From the NCBI GenBank assembly GCA_963831535.1, contig CAWHQP010000010.1, positions 62,001 to 126,000 of the forward strand: 64,000 bases of DNA, given 5' to 3'. Each line of letters begins with the position of its first letter. Position 1 is the first letter of the stretch. The notes under the pieces were generated by a model. That model saw only the letters and a list, made by a program, of their open reading frames with translations. It was not told the DNA's origin and searched no databases. Below, piece after piece: positions 27,019 to 35,682 of this stretch. Position numbers and translations under genes: made by a program. The DNA comes from Bog-756 sp963831535. Its GTDB lineage: Bacteria > Actinomycetota > Acidimicrobiia > Acidimicrobiales > RAAP-2.

Positions 27019-28383
27019 ATGCGCAATCCCATGTTCGTCCATGACGAGAAGCTCACCACCCTCATCCTCGACTACTGCCGTTGGCGCCTGGCGCTCGATC
27101 CCGTCCCGCTCGACTTCGGAGGGGCCCAGGCGGCGTCGCTGGACGCCAGCCTCCAGGGTCTGATCAACCCGACGGGCACCGATCCCCACCGCATCATGGA
27201 GATCTTCGACAATGAACTGGCCACGGCTGTGGTGTCCTGCGACAGCCCGCGGTTCCTCTCGTTCATCCCGGCCGCACCGACCAAGGCCTCGCTGCTCTTC
27301 GACATGGTGGTGGCCTGTTCGTCCCTGCAGGGCACATCGTGGATGGAGGCCGCCGGCGCCGTGGCGGCCGAGAACCAGGCCCTCTCGGTCCTCGCCGATC
27401 TGGCCGGCCTCCCCGACGGGGCCGGGGGTTGCTTCGTGTCGGGTGGCTCGGCCGGCAACCTGTCCGCGCTCATGGTGGCGCGCGACACCGCGGCTCACCG
27501 CATGGGCGAACGGGCGCCGCATCGACCCGTGGTGGCCATCAGTGAGGAGGCCCACTCGTCGGTGGGCAAGGCTCTCCGGGTCCTGGGGGTCGAGGCACTC
27601 CTGATCCCGTGCGACGACCACCGGCTGACCGGGCCCGGCCTGTCCTCCGTTCTAGCCACCCATCCCCGGGGCGACGACGTCATGGCCGTGGTGGCCACCG
27701 GTGGCACCACCAATGCCGGGATCGTCGACGATCTGGCCGGTGTGGGCCGGATCGCCCAGGAGCGCGACCTGTGGTTCCACGTCGACGGGGCCTACGGGTG
27801 CGCAGCCCTGTTCGCACCCTCGGTCCGACACCGCTTCGACGGCATGGACATGGTCGACTCGTTCGTGGTGGATCCGCACAAGTGGCTCTTCGCCCCGTTC
27901 GACTGCGCCGCCCTGATCTACCGCCAACCCCGTCTGGCCAAGGCCGTGCACACCCAGGACGCCTCCTACCTCGATGTTCTGCACAGCGACGAGCGGGACG
28001 ACTGGAACCCCAGTGACTACGCCTACCATCTGACCCGCCGGGCGCGGGGCCTTCCCCTGTGGTTCTCCCTCGCCGTCTACGGCACCGAGGCCTACCGGGA
28101 CGCCATCGAGACGGTCCTTTCCGTCACCCAGCAGTGTGCCGACCTGGTCGAGCGCACCCCCTACCTCGAGCTGGTGCGCAGACCGGAGCTGTCCGTGGTC
28201 CTGTTCCGGCGAACCGGGTGGCGGTGGGATCACTACGAGCAGTGGTCCGACCAACTACTGAGGGACCAGATCGGGTTCGTGGTCCCGACGGTATGGGAAG
28301 GTGAGCCGGTCGGACGCCTCGCCCTCCTCCACCCGGACACCACGTTGGCCATGATCGAGGAGATCATCGCCACCATGGCGTGA
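27019..28383 (+). CDS. Group II PLP-dependent amino-acid decarboxylase
   Basis: 454 residues, fold type I PLP enzyme of the group II decarboxylase family (aromatic-amino-acid, glutamate and related). The PLP lysine is Lys288 in DPHKW. Other hallmarks are the HVDGAYG Asp that binds the pyridine nitrogen and VSGGSAGNLSAL upstream. It removes CO2 from an L-amino acid to give an amine. The exact amino acid cannot be read from motifs alone. The gene for an APC permease follows 138 bases downstream on the same strand, suggesting a decarboxylase-transporter pair. Confidence 0.9.
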   Translation: MRNPMFVHDEKLTTLILDYCRWRLALDPVPLDFGGAQAASLDASLQGLINPTGTDPHRIMEIFDNELATAVVSCDSPRFLSFIPAAPTKASLLFDMVVACSSLQGTSWMEAAGAVAAENQALSVLADLAGLPDGAGGCFVSGGSAGNLSALMVARDTAAHRMGERAPHRPVVAISEEAHSSVGKALRVLGVEALLIPCDDHRLTGPGLSSVLATHPRGDDVMAVVATGGTTNAGIVDDLAGVGRIAQERDLWFHVDGAYGCAALFAPSVRHRFDGMDMVDSFVVDPHKWLFAPFDCAALIYRQPRLAKAVHTQDASYLDVLHSDERDDWNPSDYAYHLTRRARGLPLWFSLAVYGTEAYRDAIETVLSVTQQCADLVERTPYLELVRRPELSVVLFRRTGWRWDHYEQWSDQLLRDQIGFVVPTVWEGEPVGRLALLHPDTTLAMIEEIIATMA

Positions 28384-28521
28384 CCACGCGGCCCTGACGG
28401 GCTGGTCGGTCGATGCTTGAGCGGCGCTTGGGGGTCGGGTATCTTCCCCGTACCGTCGGCCGTCGCGGTGGATCGACGGTGCCGGCAGCGGCGATCATCT
28501 CCACCGCACGGAGGGTGGGCC

Positions 28522-30159
28522 ATGGCGCAGGTGGCGGATAGGAGCGCGGTGGCCGAGTCGGCAGGCTCCCAGAACGACGGTCTGACCCGCGACGTCGGCT
28601 TCATCGGGCTCCTGTTCACGTCCGAGGGATCCATCATCGGGTCGGGATGGCTCTTCGGGGCCCTGGTCTGCGCCACCATCGGCGGGCCGGCGGCCATCAT
28701 CGCCTGGCTGATCGGATCAGTGGCGGTAATCCTGCTGGCTCTGGTCCACGCCGAGCTGGGTGGGATGTTCCCGGTCAGCGGCGGGACCACGCGGTTCCCG
28801 TACTACGCCTTCGGCGGTCTGGCCGGCGCCTCGTTCGGGTGGTTCTCATGGTTACAGGCGGTGGGGACGGCCCCCATCGAGGTTGAGGCGGCCATCACCT
28901 ACACCGGCAACTACTGGCACGGCCTGACCACCACCTCGGGCGGCGTGCCGGTCCTCACCGGTCTCGGCTACGTGGTGGCCACGGTGATGATGGCCCTGTT
29001 CGTGGTGGCCAACCTGTTCGGCGTGCGGTATCTCGTGCGGGCCAACAGCGCCATCACCACCTGGAAGGTGATCGTCCCGGTGATGACCATCTTCGTCCTC
29101 TTCTTCACCCACTTCAACACGGCCAACTTCACCAGTCACGGCTTCGCCCCCTTCGGGCTCCACGGTGTCCTCCGGGCGGTATCCGACGGTGGGGCGGTCT
29201 TCGCGCTGGTCGGTTTCGAGCAGGCGGTACAGCTGGGTGGGGAGAGCAGGAACCCGCAGCGGGACATGCCCCGGGCGGTGATCTTCTCCATGCTCATCGG
29301 CGCCACCGTCTACATCCTGTTGCAGGTGGTGTTCATCGGGGCCCTGCCCCAGCACGCCCTGGCCCACGGATGGGCCAACGTGAGTTTCGAGGGGATATTC
29401 GGACCCTTCGCCGGACTGGCCAAGGGACTGGGCCTGGCCTGGCTGGCCTACATCCTCTACGCCGACGCCATCATCGCCCCCACCGGTTCGGGGCTCATCT
29501 ACACCACCACCACCAGCCGCATCACCTTTGGCATGAGCAAGAACGGGCACGTACCCTCCATCTTCGAGAAGACCACGGCGAAGTCGAACGTCCCCGTCTT
29601 CGGCCTCATCTTCACCTTCCTCATGGGCCTCTTGTTGTTCCTGCCCTTCCCGGGATGGCAGAAGCTGGTCGGCTTCATCACGTCGGCCACCGTGCTCATG
29701 TACGCCGGGGCCCCGCTGGCCCTCGGGGCGCTCCGCCACCAGAAGCCCGACGCCGAACGCCCCTACCGACTGCCGTGGGCCCCGGTTCTGGCGCCCGCCT
29801 CGTTCGTCGCCGCCAGCCTGATCATCTACTGGAGCGGGTGGGAGGTGGTGTGGAAACTCATGGTGGCCGTCCTGCTCGGGTATGTCCTGATGGGTATCTC
29901 GAGACTCACCCATGCCAACCCCGTCGAGTCGCCGCTGGACTGGAACGCAGCCATCTGGCTGTGGCCGTATCTGGCCGGCATCACCCTCATCTCCTATTTC
30001 GGGCAGTTCCAGGGGGGTCGCATGAACATCCCCTTCTACTGGGACATGGTGGTGGTGGCAGCCTGGAGCCTCGTCGTCTACTACACGGCCATCCGGTTCC
30101 GGTTGCCACCGGAGAAGGTCGACGAGTACGCCCAGGGCGTCTACGGATTCGACAGCTGA
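28522..30159 (+). CDS. APC-family amino-acid permease
   Basis: 545 residues with about 12 membrane helices. The N-terminal segment TSEGSIIGSGWLFGA is the conserved first helix of APC transporters with its unwound Gly-rich bend. FALVGFEQAVQLGGE is the helix 6 substrate region. Start ATG 28522 has GGAGG seven bases upstream. It is next to a PLP decarboxylase, so amino-acid uptake or amino-acid/amine exchange is likely; such pairs consume a proton and help with acid stress or energy. Co-transcription is probable but not proven. Confidence 0.88.
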   Translation: MAQVADRSAVAESAGSQNDGLTRDVGFIGLLFTSEGSIIGSGWLFGALVCATIGGPAAIIAWLIGSVAVILLALVHAELGGMFPVSGGTTRFPYYAFGGLAGASFGWFSWLQAVGTAPIEVEAAITYTGNYWHGLTTTSGGVPVLTGLGYVVATVMMALFVVANLFGVRYLVRANSAITTWKVIVPVMTIFVLFFTHFNTANFTSHGFAPFGLHGVLRAVSDGGAVFALVGFEQAVQLGGESRNPQRDMPRAVIFSMLIGATVYILLQVVFIGALPQHALAHGWANVSFEGIFGPFAGLAKGLGLAWLAYILYADAIIAPTGSGLIYTTTTSRITFGMSKNGHVPSIFEKTTAKSNVPVFGLIFTFLMGLLLFLPFPGWQKLVGFITSATVLMYAGAPLALGALRHQKPDAERPYRLPWAPVLAPASFVAASLIIYWSGWEVVWKLMVAVLLGYVLMGISRLTHANPVESPLDWNAAIWLWPYLAGITLISYFGQFQGGRMNIPFYWDMVVVAAWSLVVYYTAIRFRLPPEKVDEYAQGVYGFDS

Positions 30160-30194
30160 CGGCGGACCGGCCCACTGCTGCCGGAGACGGCTGA

Positions 30195-30647
30195 CTAGGT
30201 ATAGCCCTGCATGATGTGCTCGATCCACCAGGCCGGTGCGGCGTTCATCAGGGTCTGGAGATCCCAGTAGTCCCACCAGCGCACGATGGTGAAGTCCCGG
30301 AGTTCGTGCACCGAGACGAAGGGGAGCGTCACCTCCTCGCCCGAGTGCCACCGCCACGTCTCGGCATGCTCGGTCACCACCGTGTCACCCTCGGCCACCA
30401 TCAGCCGGAGCTGGTGTTCGTAGCCGGCAATGGGCTCCAGGCCCAGTCGGAGTCGGGCCACGATGAGCTTCGGTCCCCGGGCCACGTCGTCGTCGGGGGA
30501 AGGGACGTCGGTGTACTCGCTGTCCGGGCCGAAGAACCGGCCGATGGCCCCCCAGTCACGTTGGTAGAGCGCGGCCCAGAACGCCTGTACCAGCTCCTTG
30601 TTCGCCGTGGTCTCGGACCCAGCACCCACCGTGACACCTCCGGTCAT
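30195..30647 (-). CDS. NTF2/SnoaL-like protein
   Basis: 150 residues, NTF2 fold: the N-terminal helix pattern ELVQAFWAALYQRDWGAIGRF, then SEYTDVPSPDDDVARG and a strand-rich C-terminal half. Resembles SnoaL and limonene-epoxide-hydrolase-like proteins that act as cyclases, hydrolases or binding proteins. The start is ATG 30647, preceded by a strong GGGAGGGG seven bases upstream, so the longer upstream frame is not used. It is convergent with the APC permease and divergent from ppk2. Confidence 0.82.
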   Translation of the reverse strand: MTGGVTVGAGSETTANKELVQAFWAALYQRDWGAIGRFFGPDSEYTDVPSPDDDVARGPKLIVARLRLGLEPIAGYEHQLRLMVAEGDTVVTEHAETWRWHSGEEVTLPFVSVHELRDFTIVRWWDYWDLQTLMNAAPAWWIEHIMQGYT

Positions 30648-30835
30648 GACAGCCCCTCCCCCTTGGGAGTGCGCCGACCGGCGCCATGATGGCACGCCAC
30701 CCGGTCGGACGCCCGGCGTACCTGGCCCTTCCTCGGGCCCACAGCTCCGTTCGTGATCCGGAAGGGCTGCCCGGCACACAGTGTTAACGCGCCGGCAACC
30801 TAGGCCGGGGTGTCGGCTACTACCATCCCCTCGCA

Positions 30836-31714
30836 GTGGCCAAGAGCACGTTCGAGTCGAGGCACGAGGACGCACCGGGTCCCAGCGCGCCCTATGCACA
30901 CGGGCCGCAACTCCTGACCGGCGTGGGCCCGAAGGTGGTGAGCAAAGCCGCCTACGAAAAGGAGCTGGCCCGCCTCCAGACCGAACTGGTCCGCATGCAG
31001 GAGTGGGTAGTCCACGAAGGCCTGCGGGTCATGGTCATTTTCGAGGGGAGGGACACGGCTGGCAAGGGCGGCACCATCAAGCGGATCATGGAGCGGCTCA
31101 ACGCCCGCTACTGCCGGGTGGTGGCCCTCGGCACCCCCACCGACCGGGAACGGTCGCAGTGGTACTTCCAGCGCTACATCGCCCACCTCCCGTCGGCCGG
31201 CGAGATCGTCCTGTTCGACCGGAGCTGGTACAACCGGGCCGGCGTCGAGAAGGTCATGGAGTTCTGCACCGAGGAGGAGCACGCTGAGTTCTTCCGGACG
31301 TGCCCGCAGATCGAACGGGCCCTCGTGCGCTCGGGCATCATCCTGGTCAAGTACTGGCTCTCGCTCAGCGACGAGGAACAGGAACGCCGCTTCACCGAGC
31401 GGATCAACAACCCGGGCAAGCGGTGGAAGCTCAGCCCGATGGACCTCGAGGCCAGGGCCCGGTGGGTGGATTACGCCGAGGCCAAAGATGAGATGTTCTC
31501 CTACACCGACATCAAAGAGGCACCGTGGTACGTCGTCGATGCCGACAACAAGAAGGCGGCGCGGCTCAACATCATCAGCCACCTGCTCGACGTGATCCCC
31601 TACGAGGCGGTGCCCCACGAGGAAGTGGCACTGCCGGCCCGACAGCAGCGCAACTACGAGCGACCTCCCATCGACAGCCAGTCGTGGGTGCCGACGCGAT
31701 TCGTCGTCAAGTGA
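30836..31714 (+). CDS. ppk2: Polyphosphate kinase 2
   Basis: 292 residues, a single-domain PPK2. Walker A is GRDTAGKGG (71-79, Lys77), and the lid/Walker B element is DRSWYNRAG (Asp128). It transfers phosphate between polyphosphate and a nucleotide (ADP/GDP or AMP, depending on class). The gene lies 49 bases before adk, so polyphosphate could feed AMP/ADP rephosphorylation together with adenylate kinase. Start GTG 30836. Confidence 0.93.
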   Translation: MAKSTFESRHEDAPGPSAPYAHGPQLLTGVGPKVVSKAAYEKELARLQTELVRMQEWVVHEGLRVMVIFEGRDTAGKGGTIKRIMERLNARYCRVVALGTPTDRERSQWYFQRYIAHLPSAGEIVLFDRSWYNRAGVEKVMEFCTEEEHAEFFRTCPQIERALVRSGIILVKYWLSLSDEEQERRFTERINNPGKRWKLSPMDLEARARWVDYAEAKDEMFSYTDIKEAPWYVVDADNKKAARLNIISHLLDVIPYEAVPHEEVALPARQQRNYERPPIDSQSWVPTRFVVK

Positions 31715-31763
31715 CCCCGCCGGTTCCGGCGGCGGCACGGCGAACAGGGGCCTAGGGGCGGCA

Positions 31764-32411
31764 ATGCGCAAATTCATCATCATGGGCATCCAGGGCAGCG
31801 GCAAGGGCACCCAGGCCAAGTTGCTGGCTGAGGACCTCAGCTTGGAACACGTCAGCGTAGGGGACATCTTCCGGTGGAACGTGCAGCACCACACCAAGCT
31901 GGGCGCCCAGGTCAAGCGGATCATGGCCGCCGGCCACCTGGTCGACGACGACCTGGTCGAGGCCGTGGTGCGCGAGCGTCTGGCCGAGCACGACTGGAAC
32001 TTCGGGTTCATCATCGACGGATTCCCCCGCAACGCCCGCCAGGCCGAATTCTTCCTCGAGACCTACGACATCGACGGTGTGATCAACCTCTACCTCCCCG
32101 ATGAGGAGGTGACGCGTCGGGTGCTGGCCCGCAGGGTGTGCTCCCAGTGCGGACTGGACTACAACCTGATGGCCCACCGCCCACAACGGGCCGATACGTG
32201 TGACGTGTGCGGAGGCTCACTCGAGGCCCGTGCCGACGACAATCCCGAGGCCCTGGCCATCCGGCTGGCCCAGTACCACGAGGAGACCAAGCCCCTCATC
32301 GAGATCTTCGAGCGCAAGGAGTTCGTCGCCACCGTGGATGCCACCCTGCCGGTCGACGAGGTGCAGGCCTCCATCCGGGAGCGCCTGTCGCTCCCACCCC
32401 GCGCCGGCTGA
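31764..32411 (+). CDS. adk: Adenylate kinase, zinc-lid type
   Basis: 215 residues. The P-loop is GIQGSGKGT (8-16), a variant of the usual GxPGAGKGT. FIIDGFPRN (82-90) is the AMP-binding strand. The lid has four cysteines (126, 129, 146, 149) spaced for a structural zinc, as in many Gram-positive enzymes. It catalyses AMP + ATP to 2 ADP. The pairing with ppk2 upstream makes this an energy-recovery module; it is not in the ribosomal-protein operon where adk often lies, so it may be a second copy. Confidence 0.93.
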   Translation: MRKFIIMGIQGSGKGTQAKLLAEDLSLEHVSVGDIFRWNVQHHTKLGAQVKRIMAAGHLVDDDLVEAVVRERLAEHDWNFGFIIDGFPRNARQAEFFLETYDIDGVINLYLPDEEVTRRVLARRVCSQCGLDYNLMAHRPQRADTCDVCGGSLEARADDNPEALAIRLAQYHEETKPLIEIFERKEFVATVDATLPVDEVQASIRERLSLPPRAG

Positions 32412-32435
32412 CCGCGGGCCGGAGAGGGGAGCCGG

Positions 32436-33326
32436 TCACTCGGCCGCCTCGAACCGGGCCTTCGATTCCGCAGCCAGCCCCTTGGCCCGTTCGGCATTGC
32501 GCCGGGCGGCGTCCCTCGGGCGAAGGCCCTCGGAGTAGACGCCTTTGATGTACTCCTGCACGTCGCGGGCCGCCGTGGCCATGGTCAGCAGGTCGTTGGA
32601 CGCCTGCAGGTGGGTCCGGAAGCCCATGTGGTCCCACGCCCTGTGGATGTTGGCCTTGGCGGCCATCAGGGTCGTGAGGGGAGCCTGGGCCACGTGGAAG
32701 GCCAGCTCGTTGACCTCGTCGTCGAGTCGCTCCCTCGGCACCACCCGGTTGATCAGGCCGATCTCCTTGGCCTCGGCCGCGCCGATCTCCTGGCCGGTGA
32801 GCATGTACTCGGTGGCCCGCTTCCAGTTCATGAAGATCCACGGTTCGATGCCCGTCTCCATATTGGGCATGGCCATGCCCTGCAGCACAGGGAACTGGAA
32901 GTACGCGTCCTCCGAGGCCACCGTCATGTCGGTGAGCAACCCCCACGCCGTGCCCCCGCCGAGGCAGTACCCGTGGACCTGGGCGATGGTGATCTTGGGG
33001 AAGTCCCACAGTTTGAGCACCGGCGTGCCGTAGATGTCCCACTGGCCCTTCCACACGCTGCCGAGGGCAGCGGTGCTGGCGTCGATCTCCCGCATCTCGG
33101 TGCCGGGGGTGCCTGCCACCACGTGCCCGGCACTGAACCCGGGACCGTTGGCCTTCATGATCAACACCTTGATGTCGTAGTCGCGATCGGCGTCGTCAAG
33201 GCAGGCGTCGACGTCAAAGACCAGATCCGAGGTCTGGATATTGGCCTTCTCGGCGAAGTCGAGGGTGATCCAGGCGACGGGCCCGTCCTTTTGGTAGATC
33301 ACCGTGTTCAACGCTCGGGTCTCCAT
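32436..33326 (-). CDS. Enoyl-CoA hydratase/isomerase family protein
   Basis: 296 residues, crotonase fold. FSAGHVVAGTPG is the first oxyanion-hole region and GYCLGGGTAWGLL the second, followed by the typical C-terminal helix pair. Members hydrate, isomerise or hydrolyse acyl-CoA thioesters. Start ATG 33326 with AGGAG seven bases upstream. It is divergent from the catabolic operon beginning at 33.5 kb and may share the same promoter region, so it is likely part of that pathway. Confidence 0.88.
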   Translation of the reverse strand: METRALNTVIYQKDGPVAWITLDFAEKANIQTSDLVFDVDACLDDADRDYDIKVLIMKANGPGFSAGHVVAGTPGTEMREIDASTAALGSVWKGQWDIYGTPVLKLWDFPKITIAQVHGYCLGGGTAWGLLTDMTVASEDAYFQFPVLQGMAMPNMETGIEPWIFMNWKRATEYMLTGQEIGAAEAKEIGLINRVVPRERLDDEVNELAFHVAQAPLTTLMAAKANIHRAWDHMGFRTHLQASNDLLTMATAARDVQEYIKGVYSEGLRPRDAARRNAERAKGLAAESKARFEAAE

Positions 33327-33539
33327 GGCCAACTCCTGTCCAGCGCGGATCGAAGGTCCCCGCGCCGGATGGCAAGCTAGCAAAGACGACTGGCGGGCAT
33401 TCCCCCGGATTCCCACCGGGCGGCCCGGAAACCGGGATCACCACGATGTGCCGAAGGCGGCGACGTCGCGTCGGTAGAGTGCGACGAGAAGGCGCGGTGG
33501 TTCGAGAGGACGACGACGATCGAGATCCGGATCCCCAAG

Positions 33540-33743
33540 TTGGGCATGGAGATGACCGAGGCCACGCTGGCCCGGTGGCTGGCCGACGACGGCGCCGCCG
33601 TGTCCCAGGACCAGCCGATCTACCTGCTCGAGACGGACAAGGTGGAGAGCGAGATCGGTGCCCCGCGGGCCGGGGTGCTCCGACGGATCGGCGACGAGGG
33701 TGCGACGTACCCGGTCGGCGAGATCATCGCCCGGCTGGAGTAG
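33540..33743 (+). CDS. Free-standing lipoyl-domain protein
   Basis: A small beta-barrel lipoyl/biotinyl domain. The modification site is ETDKVESE, with the lysine to be lipoylated in the tight turn. Homology starts before the annotated TTG (33540): the codons from 33519 (IEIRIPKLG) form the first strand, but no ATG, GTG or TTG precedes them in frame; AGAGGA lies 8 bases before an ATC at 33519. So either a rare ATC start or a base error is involved. It is the first gene of an operon with E1 alpha and beta genes (37.4-39.4 kb) but no E2 core, so it probably carries the swinging lipoyl arm for that dehydrogenase. Confidence 0.8.
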   Translation: MGMEMTEATLARWLADDGAAVSQDQPIYLLETDKVESEIGAPRAGVLRRIGDEGATYPVGEIIARLE

Positions 33744-33878
33744 GGCGACAGGGGCAGACCGGGCCGGGCCGGGTCAGGGACCACCGGGTCGGCGTCGACG
33801 GGGTGGTCGGACCTATCATGGCCACCGTCGGACCGTCGGACCCGGTGGTCGACGGCGCCGGACCGAGTGGGGAGGATC

Positions 33879-34283
33879 GTGGGGGACGACGAGGATCAGG
33901 TCCGCAGGACGGTGGCCGGCTACTGCCAGTACCTCGACGACGGCGACTTCGACCGGTGGTCCGATCTGTTCACCGAGGACGCCCGCCTGCTCTTCGCCGG
34001 TCGGACCACCGTGGGCCGGGGTGACATCCGGGCCTACATGGAGCAGGTCCAGCCGCCCGAGGGGCGCGGCAAGCACATCACCGCCAACATGCTCGTGGAT
34101 GTGGACGGAGGAACCGCAATCGCCCACACCGATTACCTGTTCGTGCGACCGACCGGCCAGGGCCTGGTCCCGATCGCCACCGGTCGGTACCGGGACGAGC
34201 TGGTCCGCGACGGTGACCGGTGGCGGTTCCGTCAACGGGAGATCACCCTCCTCGGTCCGGTCGACGGGGATGCAGGTGACTGA
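33879..34283 (+). CDS. NTF2/SnoaL-like protein (possible dioxygenase beta-subunit type)
   Basis: 134 residues with the NTF2 fold: YCQYLDDGDFDRWSDLFTED near the N terminus, then strand-rich sequence. Both SnoaL-like enzymes and ring-hydroxylating dioxygenase small subunits share this fold. Its position immediately before a Rieske oxygenase alpha subunit, with a 14-base overlap, suggests it is the beta-type partner. Start GTG 33879 follows GGGGAGG by three bases; GTG 33867 is another option. Confidence 0.82.
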   Translation: MGDDEDQVRRTVAGYCQYLDDGDFDRWSDLFTEDARLLFAGRTTVGRGDIRAYMEQVQPPEGRGKHITANMLVDVDGGTAIAHTDYLFVRPTGQGLVPIATGRYRDELVRDGDRWRFRQREITLLGPVDGDAGD

Positions 34284-35667
34284 TCTCGGGGTCCGCGGCC
34301 CCACCGGAGCGACGGTACCGGCACCGGCCGGACGCACCGTCCCGTTCGCCATGACTGAGCCGGACCGGGTGCCGGTCGAGCGCTACTACGACCGGGACTT
34401 CGCCGAGTGGGAACGACGGTACCTGTGGTCCCGGACCTGGCAGATGGCCTGCCGCCTGGAGGAGCTACCCGACCCCGGCGACTACGTCGAGTACGTGGTG
34501 GGCGACCAGTCGGTGCTGATGGTGCGGACCGCCGGAGACGCCGATGGACCCACGGTGGCCGGCTACCTCAACGCCTGCCGTCACCGGGCCACCGAGCTGG
34601 CCAAGGGATCGGGCTCCTTCCCCCGCGGCCAGATCATCTGCCCGTTCCACGGCTGGCGGTGGAATCTCGACGGGACCAGCTCGTCGGTCTACGGGGAGCA
34701 CGCATTCGACCCCGAGCTCGTAGAACCCGGGGAGCTCTGCCTCCACCCGGTCCAGGTGGACACCTGGGGCGGATGTGTGTGGATCAATCTCGACCCTGAC
34801 GCCCCGCCGCTGGCGGAGGCACTCGACCCCATTCCCGCCCTGCTCGATCCTCTGGGCGTGGCCGATATGCGGGTGGTGTGGTGGAAGTCGGTGGTCCTGC
34901 CGTCCAACTGGAAGATGGCCCAAGAGGCGTTCATGGAGGGGTACCACGTGCCCGGCACCCATCCCCAGCTCACCCTGGGCCATCCCGAGCTATACGACCC
35001 CGACAGTCTCGAGTACACCGTCCACCCGAACGGTCACTCCAGCTTCCAGCTCCGGCCCAATGCCCAGGCCAAGAAAGGCAGCCAGGTCGGTGTCACCGAG
35101 ATCGACGCCATTTTGGAGTCGGTCCACCTGCTGAGCAGCGGCCTCGAGGCCATGACCACCGAGCGCGAGGTGCGCATCTTCGAGGCGCTGCGGGATCGCC
35201 CGGTGCCCGAGGGCAGCACCTTCGGGGCCGAGGTGGTCCAGGCTCTCTACCGGTACGCCGACGAGGCGGGCATACCCCTGCCCGACCCCGACCCGGCCGT
35301 CCTGGCCCGGTGGGGCGGGATGTTCTACGTCTTTCCCAATTACTTCGTCCTCCCCCAGTACGGCAACGCCCTCGTCTACCGGTCGCGGCCCCACGGGGAC
35401 GACCCGGAACGGTGCCTGTTCGAGGTGTGGTCGATCTCCATCCCGGCGGCCGACGACATCGTCGGACGTCCGGTCGGCCAGGGCCCCTTCGCCCCGGACG
35501 ACGCCGAGCACTGGCCCACCATCCCTCTTCAGGACTTCTCCAACATCGGTCGTCAGCAGCGCGGCATCCACAGCCGGAGTATCGACGCCCTCCGCCTGTC
35601 CCGGATCTACGAGGGCGGGATCGCCAACATGCACCGCGAGCTCGACCGCTATCTGGCCCGTCCCTGA
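34270..35667 (+). CDS. Rieske aromatic-ring-hydroxylating oxygenase alpha subunit
   Basis: 465 residues. The Rieske [2Fe-2S] ligands are Cys103-x-His105 and Cys124-x2-His127. The catalytic domain begins at NWKMAQEAFMEGYHVPGTHP, with the two His of the 2-His-1-carboxylate iron site. The family adds oxygen to aromatic or other ring compounds using electrons from a ferredoxin/reductase not seen here. Overlaps the preceding NTF2-like gene and is followed 15 bases later by a flavoprotein. The substrate cannot be told. Confidence 0.93.
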   Translation: MQVTDLGVRGPTGATVPAPAGRTVPFAMTEPDRVPVERYYDRDFAEWERRYLWSRTWQMACRLEELPDPGDYVEYVVGDQSVLMVRTAGDADGPTVAGYLNACRHRATELAKGSGSFPRGQIICPFHGWRWNLDGTSSSVYGEHAFDPELVEPGELCLHPVQVDTWGGCVWINLDPDAPPLAEALDPIPALLDPLGVADMRVVWWKSVVLPSNWKMAQEAFMEGYHVPGTHPQLTLGHPELYDPDSLEYTVHPNGHSSFQLRPNAQAKKGSQVGVTEIDAILESVHLLSSGLEAMTTEREVRIFEALRDRPVPEGSTFGAEVVQALYRYADEAGIPLPDPDPAVLARWGGMFYVFPNYFVLPQYGNALVYRSRPHGDDPERCLFEVWSISIPAADDIVGRPVGQGPFAPDDAEHWPTIPLQDFSNIGRQQRGIHSRSIDALRLSRIYEGGIANMHRELDRYLARP

Positions 35668-35682
35668 CGTGATGGACGCGCC

